This document shows, in pieces, positions 33,614 to 42,077 of a DNA stretch of 60,185 nt. Under the pieces are notes generated by a model. The model did not search any database and had not been told where the DNA came from. It saw only the letters and a program-made list of their open reading frames with translations. Origin of the DNA: an uncultured Lachnospiraceae bacterium (GTDB lineage: Bacteria; Bacillota; Clostridia; Lachnospirales; Lachnospiraceae); assembly GCA_900550285.1 (NCBI GenBank), contig URRW01000012.1:1-60185 (forward strand), in the 5' to 3' direction. How positions within the stretch are numbered: position 1 is the first letter of the stretch; each line of letters starts with the position of its first letter. The translations under genes and the position numbers were made by a program.

Positions 33614-34996
33614 ATGCTGAAAAAACTGTTTGCGCCCACAGACATGACGGAAGGGGCGCCCTGGGAGAAAATCATACTGTTCGCGATCCCGATGCTGATC
33701 GGCAATATCGCCCAGCAGCTTTACAATACGGTAGATTCGATCGTGGTCGGAAAATATGTGGGAGACAACGCGCTTGCTGCGGTCGGGAGTGCCAGTCCGA
33801 TCCTGAATTTGCTGCTTGTTTTGTTTATCGGTATTTCGGTGGGGGCAAGCATTATGGTTTCCCAGTATTTTGGCGCGCGGGAAAAAGAGGAGCTGTCCAG
33901 CACGGTGGGGACGTGCGTGACGCTGACGGCAATTGCGTCGGTGTTTATCATGATCGTGGGGCCGCTGACGGTTCCGCCGCTTTTAAAGCTGTTAAATACG
34001 CCGGAGAGCATTTTTTACTGGTGCAGGGATTATCTGGATATTTTATTTATCGGCGTGGCGGGACTTGCCTACTACAATATTTTAAGCGGTATTTTGCGGG
34101 GGCTTGGGGATTCGGTTTCCGCCCTTGTCTATCTGCTTGTGGCGACGGTTTTAAACATTGTGCTCGACGTGGTGTTCGTGGCGTCCTTTCATATGGGGGT
34201 GGCGGGCGTAGCGCTGGCGACGGCGATCGCCCAGGCGGTTTCCGCTGTATTGTGCATGTGGAAGCTGATGCATATGAAGGATATTTTTGAACTGCATGCG
34301 AAGGACTTTATTCCGACGGGCAGGCATACGCTGGACATGGTGCGGCTGGGGCTGCCCTCCGGCGCGACGCAGGCGATCTTTTCCATGGCGATGATCGTCG
34401 TCCAGTCCTTGACGAACAGCTTCGGGGAAGCGTTTATCGCGGCAAACGTGATCGTAATGCGCGTGGACGGGTTTGCCATGATGCCGAATTTTTCCTTCGG
34501 GACGGCGCTGACGACTTATGCGGGGCAAAATGTGGGGGCAAAAAAATATGACCGCGTGACGCAGGGCGCAAAGCAGGGGACGCTGATCGCGGCGGGCGTT
34601 TCTGCCATAATCACGGTTTTGATCCTGATGTTTGGCAGACATCTGATGGGCGTATTTACAAATACGGCGGGACTGGTGGATCTGAGCATGCACCTGATGC
34701 GTATTTTGGCAGTAGGATATATCGCGATGGCGGTAACGCAGGGGCTTTCCGGCATCATGCGCGGGGCGGGAGATACGATGACTCCCATGTGGATCTCCTT
34801 GCTTACGACGGTCGTAGTGCGCGTGCCGATCGCGTATGGAATTTCGTGGATGACAAGGACGCCTGAGCTGCCGACCGGAAACAGCGACTGTATTTATATT
34901 TCACTGCTGCTCTCGTGGCTGTTCGGCGCACTTTTGACCTTTGTATGTTATAAAAAGGGAAGCTGGAAGCAGAAGGGATTAAAAGAAAAAGCTTAA
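33614..34996 (+). CDS. MATE-family multidrug exporter
   Basis: 460 residues, twelve membrane segments in two matching halves. MTEGAPWEKIILFAIPMLIGN and QLYNTVDSIVVGKYVG are the DinF/NorM-like opening. The second half repeats the pattern with LGLPSGATQAIFSMAMIVVQSLTN. It exports cationic drugs or metabolites using a Na+ or H+ gradient. The ATG at 33614 follows GAGGAGG; the open frame upstream contains the promoter and is not coding. A terminator follows. Confidence 0.92.
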   Translation: MLKKLFAPTDMTEGAPWEKIILFAIPMLIGNIAQQLYNTVDSIVVGKYVGDNALAAVGSASPILNLLLVLFIGISVGASIMVSQYFGAREKEELSSTVGTCVTLTAIASVFIMIVGPLTVPPLLKLLNTPESIFYWCRDYLDILFIGVAGLAYYNILSGILRGLGDSVSALVYLLVATVLNIVLDVVFVASFHMGVAGVALATAIAQAVSAVLCMWKLMHMKDIFELHAKDFIPTGRHTLDMVRLGLPSGATQAIFSMAMIVVQSLTNSFGEAFIAANVIVMRVDGFAMMPNFSFGTALTTYAGQNVGAKKYDRVTQGAKQGTLIAAGVSAIITVLILMFGRHLMGVFTNTAGLVDLSMHLMRILAVGYIAMAVTQGLSGIMRGAGDTMTPMWISLLTTVVVRVPIAYGISWMTRTPELPTGNSDCIYISLLLSWLFGALLTFVCYKKGSWKQKGLKEKA

Positions 34997-35014
34997 AGAA
35001 AAAAAGTGAAAAGA

Positions 35015-35065
35015 AGAGAGACATGAGGGACGTTTCTTTTAAAACGAACCCTTTCATGTCTCTTT
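35015..35065 (+). terminator. Terminator after the MATE gene
   Basis: GAGACATGA pairs with TCATGTCTC around a GTTT/AAAC inner stem, ending in five T. Confidence 0.8.
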
Positions 35066-35121
35066 TTAATCGTCAGAAAAGAAGCCTCAGAAAAGAAGCT
35101 TTCAGGGTAAGAAAAGAAGTC

Positions 35122-35544
35122 TCAGAAAAGCTCCGGATGGTTGTCCAGCCGGTCTTTTTCGGTAATGGGACGGATGACGCGGCAGGGGTTTCCGGCAGCG
35201 AGGCTGTTGGGGGAAATATTTCTGGTAACGACGCTGCCCGCACCGATAACGCTGCCTGCACCGATCGTCACATTGCCGCAGATTGTTACGCCGGCGGCGA
35301 TCCAGCAGTTGTCCCCGATCGTGATGTTTGTCCCGAAATCAAACTGGATCGGTCCCTGCAGATAGACATTTTTCCCGCGGTTTGGAAGAAGCTCATTGAG
35401 GATGGCTTCTCGTTTGTCGGCATCCGTTTCGGTCGTGCAGTTGTACTGGCTGCAAAGCTGATGTGTCCTTGTGCGCTGTTCAGGCATCCCTTCCGTAAAA
35501 GGGTCGTACAGCTTTCCGGCAGCCATTTTTTCCCGTTCTGTCAT
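35122..35544 (-). CDS. Sugar O-acetyltransferase (Maa/LacA type) with internal deletion
   Basis: 140 residues where the family has 185-200. The N-terminal cap (MTEREKMAAGKLYDPF) and the start of the left-handed beta-helix (LLPNRGKNVYLQGPIQFDF) are normal, and the end (VIGAGSVVTRNISPNSLAAGNPCRVI) is normal. From FDFGTN the sequence jumps straight to ITIGDNCWIAAGVTICGNVTIG, so about 55 residues of hexapeptide coils, including the catalytic His of the YTPVHP region, are missing without frame change. The product is probably unable to acetylate maltose or galactosides. An AGGAA site precedes the ATG. Confidence 0.8.
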   Translation of the reverse strand: MTEREKMAAGKLYDPFTEGMPEQRTRTHQLCSQYNCTTETDADKREAILNELLPNRGKNVYLQGPIQFDFGTNITIGDNCWIAAGVTICGNVTIGAGSVIGAGSVVTRNISPNSLAAGNPCRVIRPITEKDRLDNHPELF

Positions 35545-35579
35545 AAAAATGGTTCCTTTCTTATCTTTCCTATCGAATG

Positions 35580-35613
35580 AAAAAACGTCCGGACAGCCTG
35601 CTGCCCGGACGCT
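35580..35613 (-). terminator. Terminator of pckA
   Basis: On the minus strand a CGTCCGG/CCGGACG stem is followed by a run of six T, 22 bases beyond the pckA stop. Confidence 0.85.
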
Positions 35614-35634
35614 TTAAAACCAGATAACGATGGA

Positions 35635-37239
35635 TTATAACTGGGGACCTGCGGCAACAAGGGCCTTGCCTGCTTCGTTGCCTTCGTATTTTGCAAAATT
35701 CTTGATGAATCTGCCTGCCAGATCCTTTGCCTTTGTATCCCATTCGGAAGCGTCGGCGTATGTATCACGGGGATCTAAGATCGCAGGATCTACGCCGGGC
35801 AGCTCGGTGGGAACTTCAAAGTTGAAGTAAGGGATCTTCTTGGTGGGAGCATTTAAAATATCCCCGTTTAAGATCGCGTCGATAATGCCGCGGGTATCCT
35901 TGATGGAAATACGCTTGCCTGTGCCGTTCCAGCCGGTGTTTACAAGGTAGGCTTTCGCACCGCTTGTTTCCATTCTCTTAACAAGCTCTTCCGCATATTT
36001 GGTAGGATGCAGCTCGAGGAACGCCTGACCGAAGCATGCGGAGAAGGTAGGAGTGGGCTCTGTGATGCCGCGCTCTGTGCCTGCAAGCTTTGCGGTAAAG
36101 CCGGACAGGAAGTAGTACTGTGTCTGCTCGGGCGTCAGGACGGATACGGGAGGCAGCACGCCGAACGCATCTGCGGATAAGAAGATCACATTTTTTGCGG
36201 CGGGAGCGGCGGATACCGGGCGGACGATCTTCTCGATATGGTCGATCGGATAGGAAACGCGGGTATTCTCGGTTACGCTCTTGTCTGCAAAATCGATCTT
36301 GCCGTTTTCGTCCAGAGTGACGTTTTCCAGCAGCGCGTTGCGTTTGATCGCGTTGTAGATGTCGGGTTCGGAATCCTTGTCGAGGTTGATAACTTTTGCA
36401 TAGCAGCCGCCCTCGAAGTTGAACACGCCGTTGTCATCCCAGCCGTGCTCGTCGTCGCCGATCAGCAGACGCTTGGGATCCGTGGAAAGGGTGGTCTTGC
36501 CTGTGCCGGACAGGCCGAAGAAGATAGCGGTGTTTTCGCCGTTCATATCTGTGTTTGCAGAGCAGTGCATGGAAGCGATGCCCTTTAACGGCAGATAGTA
36601 GTTCATCATGGAGAACATGCCCTTCTTCATCTCGCCGCCGTACCATGTGTTTAAGATAACCTGCTCGCGGCTAGTGATGTTGAACATCGCGGCGGTTTCG
36701 GAATTTAAGCCCAGCTCCTTATAATTTTCAACTTTTGCCTTAGAAGCGTTGTAAACGATGAAATCGGGTTCAAAGTTTTCCAGCTCCTCAGCGGTGGGTT
36801 TGATAAACATATTGGTAACAAAATGAGCCTGCCATGCCACTTCCATAATGAAGCGGATCGCCATGCGGGTATCGTGGTTTGCGCCGCAGAATGCGTCTAC
36901 AACAAACAGGCGCTTGTTGGACAGCTCTTTCTGTGCGATCGCCTTGCAGGCGTCCCATGCCTCTTTCGTAGCAGGATGATTGTCATTTTTGTATTCGTCG
37001 GAGGTCCACCATACGGTATCTTTGGAGTTGTCGTCCATTACGATGAATTTGTCTTTCGGGGAGCGTCCCGTATAAATGCCGGTCATCACGTTTACCGCGC
37101 CCAGCTCGCTGACCTGTCCCTTTTCGTACCCCTCCAACTCAGGTCTGGTCTCTTCATCGAACAGCATCTCGTAAGAAGGATTGTGCACGATCTCGGTCGT
37201 GCCGGTAATGCCATACTTGCTTAAATCGATTACAGCCAT
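35635..37239 (-). CDS. pckA: Phosphoenolpyruvate carboxykinase (ATP)
   Basis: 534 residues. The P-loop is FGLSGTGKTT and the kinase-2/metal region LLIGDDEHGWDDNGVFNFEGG is complete; GRSPKDKFIV and NTGWNGTGKR bind substrate and adenine. It interconverts oxaloacetate and PEP; in fermenting anaerobes it may run toward oxaloacetate to feed succinate or propionate formation. It is a single gene with its own promoter (37323-37350) and terminator. Confidence 0.96.
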   Translation of the reverse strand: MAVIDLSKYGITGTTEIVHNPSYEMLFDEETRPELEGYEKGQVSELGAVNVMTGIYTGRSPKDKFIVMDDNSKDTVWWTSDEYKNDNHPATKEAWDACKAIAQKELSNKRLFVVDAFCGANHDTRMAIRFIMEVAWQAHFVTNMFIKPTAEELENFEPDFIVYNASKAKVENYKELGLNSETAAMFNITSREQVILNTWYGGEMKKGMFSMMNYYLPLKGIASMHCSANTDMNGENTAIFFGLSGTGKTTLSTDPKRLLIGDDEHGWDDNGVFNFEGGCYAKVINLDKDSEPDIYNAIKRNALLENVTLDENGKIDFADKSVTENTRVSYPIDHIEKIVRPVSAAPAAKNVIFLSADAFGVLPPVSVLTPEQTQYYFLSGFTAKLAGTERGITEPTPTFSACFGQAFLELHPTKYAEELVKRMETSGAKAYLVNTGWNGTGKRISIKDTRGIIDAILNGDILNAPTKKIPYFNFEVPTELPGVDPAILDPRDTYADASEWDTKAKDLAGRFIKNFAKYEGNEAGKALVAAGPQL

Positions 37240-37322
37240 TTGTCTATTCCTATTCCTTTCTTTGACGGGGGAATCCCGTCAGTATTTTCCAAAGAAGTAT
37301 TTAAAACAACCTCTCTTTTTCT

Positions 37323-37350
37323 ATTATATCTATAAAAACTTGAAAAGCAA
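37323..37350 (-). promoter_or_regulatory. pckA promoter
   Basis: On the minus strand TTGCTT, 16 bases, TATAAT, about 84 bases before the start codon, in an A+T-rich stretch. Confidence 0.65.
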
Positions 37351-37441
37351 TAAAAAAATTATAAAATTCGACCATGATTTTGAAAGCCCGCGGCAGTCCT
37401 TGGCAGGCGGCGGAAGCCTCGCCTTTGCAGGACAAAATCCC

Positions 37442-37470
37442 TTGTATTTGCATCCGGTTTGCATTACAAT
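37442..37470 (+). promoter_or_regulatory. Promoter of the Mrp-cobO pair
   Basis: TTGTAT, 17 bases, TACAAT, with the ATG 53 bases further on. Confidence 0.55.
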
Positions 37471-37523
37471 AGGAAGCGGAGTCGGCGTCGGGAAAGATGC
37501 CGCAGACGGAGGTAATGATACAA

Positions 37524-38348
37524 ATGAGCGAAAATTGTACGCACAACTGTTCTTCCTGCTCCAGTTCCTGCAATGAACGCACAGAACCGCAGAGCATGCT
37601 GGAAAAACTCAACGATCATGCAAAGGTACGCCGTGTGATCGGCGTTGTCAGCGGAAAAGGCGGCGTGGGAAAATCTCTCGTGACCGCTCTTTTGGCGTCC
37701 CGGATGCAGAAAAAAGGCTTCCGGACCGCAGTTTTGGACGCAGACATCACAGGACCGTCCATTCCGAAGATCTTCGGCACGACAAAGAAGGCAACAGGCG
37801 TGCCGAACGGGATTTTGCCGGTGCTGACCCCCGGCGGGACGCAGGTAATGTCCGTCAACCTTTTGCTGCCGCAGGACACCGATCCGGTGATCTGGCGCGG
37901 ACCGCTGATCGCGGGCGTGGTAAAGCAGTTCTGGACGGATGTGATCTGGCAGGATGTAGACTATATGTTCGTGGATATGCCGCCCGGGACAGGCGATGTG
38001 CCGCTGACGGTGTTCCAGTCGATTCCGGTGGACGGGATCGTGGTCGTGACCTCTCCGCAGGAGCTGGTCGGCATGATCGTAAGCAAGGCGGTCAAGATGG
38101 CGTCCGCGATGAATATTCCGATCCTTGGCATCGTGGAAAACATGTCCTATTTTGAATGCCCGGACTGCGGCAAAAGACATGCGATCTTCGGGGAGAGCCA
38201 CGCAGAGGAGCTGGCGGCAGGCTACGGGATCCCTATGCTTGCAAAGCTTCCGATCGACCCGGAAATCCCGAGGCTGTGCGATGCAGGCCGCGTGGAAGAG
38301 GTGCAGGGAGACTGGCTCGACGAGCTGATCGCTTCCTTTCCGGCATAA
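37524..38348 (+). CDS. Mrp/Nbp35-family Fe-S carrier ATPase
   Basis: 274 residues. The N-terminus has a C-x3-C-x2-C-x3-C cluster (Cys5, 9, 12, 16) as in eukaryotic Nbp35; then the deviant Walker A SGKGGVGKS (residues 43-51), DADITGPSIP, DMPPGTGD, and near the C-terminus the FECPDC pair that holds a bridging Fe4S4 cluster at the dimer interface. It delivers Fe-S clusters to apo-proteins. The ATG at 37524 is best spaced from GGAGG; ATGs at 37497 and 37515 are alternatives. cobO begins three bases after its stop. Confidence 0.9.
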   Translation: MSENCTHNCSSCSSSCNERTEPQSMLEKLNDHAKVRRVIGVVSGKGGVGKSLVTALLASRMQKKGFRTAVLDADITGPSIPKIFGTTKKATGVPNGILPVLTPGGTQVMSVNLLLPQDTDPVIWRGPLIAGVVKQFWTDVIWQDVDYMFVDMPPGTGDVPLTVFQSIPVDGIVVVTSPQELVGMIVSKAVKMASAMNIPILGIVENMSYFECPDCGKRHAIFGESHAEELAAGYGIPMLAKLPIDPEIPRLCDAGRVEEVQGDWLDELIASFPA

Positions 38349-38351
38349 GCG

Positions 38352-38873
38352 ATGGGGCTGATCCATATTTACTGCGGAGACGGGAAGGGAAAGACGACGG
38401 CGGCGCTGGGGCTGGCGCTGCGGGCGGCGGGCAGCGGGATGAACGTGCATATCGTACAGTTTTTGAAGGGGACTCCAACCTCTGAGCTGGAAGCCTTAAA
38501 AAACATCCCCAATATCACGGTGGAGCGCTGTGACAGAAATTACGGCTTTACCTTTTCCATGTCCGAGGAAGCAAAAAAAGAGATCACAAAATGCCATGAC
38601 CGTCTGCTGAAAAGGGCGGTCATGCTGGCAGAAAGCGGTCAGATCGGGCTGCTTATCCTGGATGAATTTAATGCGGCGTACCGTCAGGGGCTTTTGGACT
38701 GCGAGGCTGCCCGCAGTTTCGTGCTGAATAAGCCGGAAGCGTTGGAGCTTGTGCTGACGGGAAGAAACCCGGATGCAGCTTTTGTAGAAGCCGCGGACTA
38801 TGTAAGCGAGATCTGTGGGGTCAAGCATCCTTATAAAAAGAAGATCGCCGCGCGCCGGGGAATCGAATTTTAA
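38352..38873 (+). CDS. cobO: Cob(I)yrinic acid a,c-diamide adenosyltransferase
   Basis: 173 residues with the CobA/CobO P-loop GDGKGKTTAALG (residues 9-20), HIVQFLKG, LLILDEFNAAY and LVLTGRNPD. It transfers adenosyl from ATP to Co(I) corrinoids, giving coenzyme B12. It is coupled to the Mrp ATPase gene and has no cobalamin synthesis genes around it, so it may serve salvage. The conserved C-terminal HPYKKKIAARRGIEF closes the protein. Confidence 0.92.
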   Translation: MGLIHIYCGDGKGKTTAALGLALRAAGSGMNVHIVQFLKGTPTSELEALKNIPNITVERCDRNYGFTFSMSEEAKKEITKCHDRLLKRAVMLAESGQIGLLILDEFNAAYRQGLLDCEAARSFVLNKPEALELVLTGRNPDAAFVEAADYVSEICGVKHPYKKKIAARRGIEF

Positions 38874-38891
38874 AAAAATTTTGCAACCTTT

Positions 38892-38949
38892 CTGCATGGA
38901 GATGCGTCTATATAGATAGAAGGAGATCGTAGACGCTTCATCCATGCAG
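38892..38949 (+). promoter_or_regulatory. Long nested inverted repeat before the surface-protein gene
   Basis: CTGCATGGA (38892-38900) pairs with TCCATGCAG (38941-38949), and inside it GCGTCTA (38904-38910) pairs with TAGACGC (38930-38936), leaving a 19-base loop. The outer arm ends where the GGGAGG ribosome site begins. In RNA this is a 16-bp interrupted hairpin controlling access to the ribosome site; in DNA it could be an operator. There is no T-run, so it is not a terminator. Confidence 0.55.
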
Positions 38950-38962
38950 GGAGGTGCACAAC

Positions 38963-41161
38963 ATGAAGAAAGATAAAAAATACGGTGAATTTTCATACAG
39001 AAGCAGGAAATTCCGGAAATCGCTGGCGTTTCTTTGCCTGACAGCGCTGCTTGTCCCGTCGGCGTCCTTTGGGGTAAACGCTGCGGAGACGGCAGGGCAG
39101 AATGCCGCGCAGGCGGCAGGCGGCTGGGTAACGGATACGGAATCTGCCGTGCAGGGGCAGGGGCTGCAGTTTTCCATCCCGCAGATCTCCGTTTATTACG
39201 GGCAGCAGTTAAAGGACGCCTACCTGTCCGGGACGGCGACGGACGCGCTTGGACAGACGGTTAGAGGAACCTTTTCGTGGGTATATCCGGAGACGGTACT
39301 GGACAAGGTCGGAACCGTTTTGGCAGAAGCGGTGTTTACGCCTGCCGCAGAGATGCCTGTAACAGAGATGCCCGCAGCAGAGGTGTCTGCCGCAGGGACG
39401 CCTGTAGGGCAGGAAGGATGGGCGTCGGCAGAGATTTCTGCGGGTACGGACGCGTCGGCGCCGTTGCCGAAGCAGTATCTGTCCGTGAATGTGACGGTGG
39501 AGCCTGCGCCGGTGGATGTGGTGGAAGATCCGTGGACTGTCACTCCTTTGAAGGAAGGGCTGTTGTTAAAGGACATCCGGCTGGAAGGCGGCAAGGCGGT
39601 GACGGGTTATCCTGCGCCCTACACAGAGACGGACGGCACGGAGACGGTTGTCAGCGGCAGCTTTTCCTGGGCAGATCCGGATGCTGTCCTGACGGCGGGC
39701 AGGCAGGAGGTAACCGTGATTTTTACGCCGGATCAGAAGGAATACCGGACCGCTAAAACGGTTTTGACGCTGGAGGCAGAGGAAACGGAAGAACCGGAAC
39801 AGCCCGAAAAGCCCCAGATGCCCCAGCTGTATCTGTCGTGCCCGGATATTTTTTACGGGGAGAAGGCAGAGGCAAAAGCCTGGGCGGAAGGAGAGCAGCA
39901 GCCGTTTATTACATACTCCTACGAAGGGAACGGGCAGACGGTTTATCCGGAGAGCGAAACGCCTCCCAAAGCGCCGGGCAGCTATGTGGCATGTGCACAG
40001 GTTCATGAGTCCGAATTGTTTGAGCCGGCATTTTTATATGAAAATTTCAAGATCAAAAGGGCGGTTCCCGATGTGGATATTTCTGCCGACCGGACGGAAG
40101 TGAAGGGCGGCGGCAGGGTAAACCTGAAAATTTCCGTACAAAATCCGTACGACGACAAGTTGAAAAAGGGGCTTCCAATCGGGATCAGCCTGAGCTTTTC
40201 GGGAAAGCCGCCGATCCGTCTGGAACAGGATCTAAAGGGAAGCGACGGCAGCTATACGGCGGTATTTTCGGTGCCGGATGAAAATGGGGAGATTATCTGC
40301 AGAGTCTACACCGAGGCGAATGATTTTTATGAAAACGGCGGGGCAGCCGTAACGGTGCGGGCAAAGAAAAACGATAAGCCTTCCGGCGGCAATCAGGACA
40401 GCGGCAACAGTCATGACGACGGAAAGCATGAAAGCCATAAAAAGGACGAGGAAGAAGAACCTGTCATCAAAACACCGGAAGAGGTGGAGGCAGAGTTCTG
40501 GCAGGACGTGATCTTCCGGATTTATAAGGCGCAGGAAAAGGGCGAAACGGTCACGATCAACGCCAAAGGACACGGGCAGATGCCTGACAAAGTGATGGAA
40601 GCGCTGCGCGGCCATAAAAAAGTGACGCTGGCATTGGTATGGGAAGGGGACATGATCCTGATTCCCGCAGGCAAAGCGCCCGCAGCCAAAAAGGGAGGGG
40701 CGGCATGGACACTGATGGAGCTGTCAAAGCAGTTTCCTGCACCCAAAGCAAATGCAAACCCGGGCAAGCCCTCCGGAAGCCAGAACCCGCCTGCTCAGAG
40801 CAAGCCTCCCGTTCAGCAGCCGGCAAAGCCTGCGCCGCAGAACCAGACCGGTTCTTCCGGCAATACGGGAACTCATTTCGGCAATAATACGACCGCAGGC
40901 GTAGAGCATACGGAAGCAGAGACGGAGAGCACGGAAACGACAGAAGAGATGACGGAGACAGAAACAGAAAGCGCAGAGACAGAATCGGAAAGTACAGAAA
41001 CAATCGAATCTGTTCCGGAGACGGAAACGGATGAAAATGCGGACACTGGAAAAAAGACAGATTGGCTTACCGTTGCCGCATGCGTATGCGCAGGGGCGGG
41101 GCTGATCGCGGTGCTTGTGGCAATCGCAGCGCTTGTTTTAAAGAACAGGGGAGATCTGTAA
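38963..41161 (+). CDS. Secreted, membrane-anchored repeat protein
   Basis: 732 residues. A signal peptide (about residues 1-42, ending VNAAE) is followed by two related Ig-like units, seen from the repeated G(T/S)FSW-P-(T/A)VL...V-F-TP pattern near residues 95-135 and 225-265. A third beta-rich part (LYLSCPDIFYGEKAEAKAWAEG) and an invasin/Ig-like domain with DVDISADRTEVKGGGRVNLKI follow. Next come a basic/acidic linker, a Pro/Gln/Lys-rich stretch, and a Thr/Glu repeat tail. A final membrane helix (VAACVCAGAGLIAVLVAIAALVL) with a short positive end anchors it; no LPxTG is present. Probably a cell-surface protein. The ATG at 38963 is eight bases from GGGAGG. Confidence 0.75.
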   Translation: MKKDKKYGEFSYRSRKFRKSLAFLCLTALLVPSASFGVNAAETAGQNAAQAAGGWVTDTESAVQGQGLQFSIPQISVYYGQQLKDAYLSGTATDALGQTVRGTFSWVYPETVLDKVGTVLAEAVFTPAAEMPVTEMPAAEVSAAGTPVGQEGWASAEISAGTDASAPLPKQYLSVNVTVEPAPVDVVEDPWTVTPLKEGLLLKDIRLEGGKAVTGYPAPYTETDGTETVVSGSFSWADPDAVLTAGRQEVTVIFTPDQKEYRTAKTVLTLEAEETEEPEQPEKPQMPQLYLSCPDIFYGEKAEAKAWAEGEQQPFITYSYEGNGQTVYPESETPPKAPGSYVACAQVHESELFEPAFLYENFKIKRAVPDVDISADRTEVKGGGRVNLKISVQNPYDDKLKKGLPIGISLSFSGKPPIRLEQDLKGSDGSYTAVFSVPDENGEIICRVYTEANDFYENGGAAVTVRAKKNDKPSGGNQDSGNSHDDGKHESHKKDEEEEPVIKTPEEVEAEFWQDVIFRIYKAQEKGETVTINAKGHGQMPDKVMEALRGHKKVTLALVWEGDMILIPAGKAPAAKKGGAAWTLMELSKQFPAPKANANPGKPSGSQNPPAQSKPPVQQPAKPAPQNQTGSSGNTGTHFGNNTTAGVEHTEAETESTETTEEMTETETESAETESESTETIESVPETETDENADTGKKTDWLTVAACVCAGAGLIAVLVAIAALVLKNRGDL

Positions 41162-41203
41162 GGATCCGGCAGCGTTTGGACTAGGACAGAAAGGAAATGA
41201 AAG

Positions 41204-41533
41204 ATGGTACCGGAGCTTGCAAGGATGTCTGTGGTGATCAAATCGCAGCATGAAACGTCCGTTATGACGGGCAATTATGAAATGGGCTATGCCTGCGGGC
41301 TGCTGTGCCGGCTCGCAGGCGCAGCCCTGCCGGACTGGACGCAGGCAAAGGAGCTTCAGGAAAAAACGCTGAAGCTGTTAAACGGCTATGCGCCGGAAGG
41401 CGACAGGGAAAAAAATGTACTCCATATGCTGCGTTTTTATCATCCGGACGAAAACGCAGATGATCAGGTAAAGGAGCTGATCCGGATGGGATTTGAGGAA
41501 GCGCATCTGTGGGAAATGAATCCGAAAAAGTAG
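41204..41533 (+). CDS. Hypothetical protein, 109 residues
   Basis: A small, mostly helical soluble protein: MSVVIKSQHETSVMTGNYEMGYACGLLC near the start, then KTLKLLNGYAPEGDREKNVLHMLRFYHPDENADDQVKELI. No family recognised. An AGGA site precedes the ATG. It lies 42 bases after the surface-protein gene and 48 bases before a lipoprotein gene in the same direction, so the three may form an operon ending at the terminator at 41984. Confidence 0.6.
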   Translation: MVPELARMSVVIKSQHETSVMTGNYEMGYACGLLCRLAGAALPDWTQAKELQEKTLKLLNGYAPEGDREKNVLHMLRFYHPDENADDQVKELIRMGFEEAHLWEMNPKK

Positions 41534-41581
41534 GAGACAGCAGACGCTTTGGAACACAGGCGCTTCGGAATGGAGGCTCAC

Positions 41582-41980
41582 ATGAAAAAAGTGCGTTATA
41601 TTTTACTGACGGGTATGCTGGCGGCAGTTTTATGGAGCTGCCCGGGCTGCGGTCAGGAGCAAACCCATCAGAAATGGGACTGCTCGGTAGAAAACGCGGA
41701 CATTGCGGATGACAGCGTATATGCGGTCACAATGAGCGATGTAGAACTGACGTCGGAAACGGGCTGCCTGACGTTTCAGAATCAGAATGATTTTTCAATA
41801 GAGGTACACCTGCTGAAAGGGGAGCAGGAAGAGGTTTTTGAAATAGAGCCGGGGATGTGTACGACTTATACGCAGGCGGCAGCCGGCGAAGTATATTCGG
41901 TCGGGGTCTGCGCGGACGTCGGCGTCGGGGAAGAGATCAGGCTTGCAGTTTATGACGGGGAATGGTCCGAGCCATATTGA
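41582..41980 (+). CDS. Small lipoprotein of unknown function
   Basis: 132 residues. Basic MKKVRY, hydrophobic core and a Cys-containing lipobox region (LWSCPGC) indicate a lipid-anchored secreted protein. The mature part is beta-rich and acidic (VYAVTMSDVELTSETGCLTFQNQNDFSIEVHLLKG), similar in feel to small copper- or carbohydrate-binding beta sandwiches, but no family is recognised. The ATG at 41582 follows GGAGG. Last gene before a bidirectional terminator. Confidence 0.65.
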   Translation: MKKVRYILLTGMLAAVLWSCPGCGQEQTHQKWDCSVENADIADDSVYAVTMSDVELTSETGCLTFQNQNDFSIEVHLLKGEQEEVFEIEPGMCTTYTQAAAGEVYSVGVCADVGVGEEIRLAVYDGEWSEPY

Positions 41981-41983
41981 CCT

Positions 41984-42033
41984 GAAAAAATGCTGTCAGA
42001 GGAAAGAAATGGATTTCCTCTGGCAGCATTTTT
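41984..42033. terminator. Bidirectional terminator, lipoprotein/aroA
   Basis: AAAAAATGCTGTCAGAGGAAA pairs with TTTCCTCTGGCAGCATTTTT with a short loop; T-runs appear on both strands. Confidence 0.85.
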
Positions 42034-42077
42034 ATATTGTTTTTATACCCTGATACCCTGAGGGTATTGGATGCACT

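Noticed and set aside
37464..38450. Minus-strand frame of 328 codons opposite the Mrp/cobO genes
   Set aside because: His/Arg-rich shadow; the plus-strand proteins have unmistakable motifs.
42040..42062. ATACCCTG repeats with a GGGTAT palindrome before aroA's end
   Set aside because: A short palindrome next to a clear bidirectional terminator; no T-run or partner site suggesting its own function.
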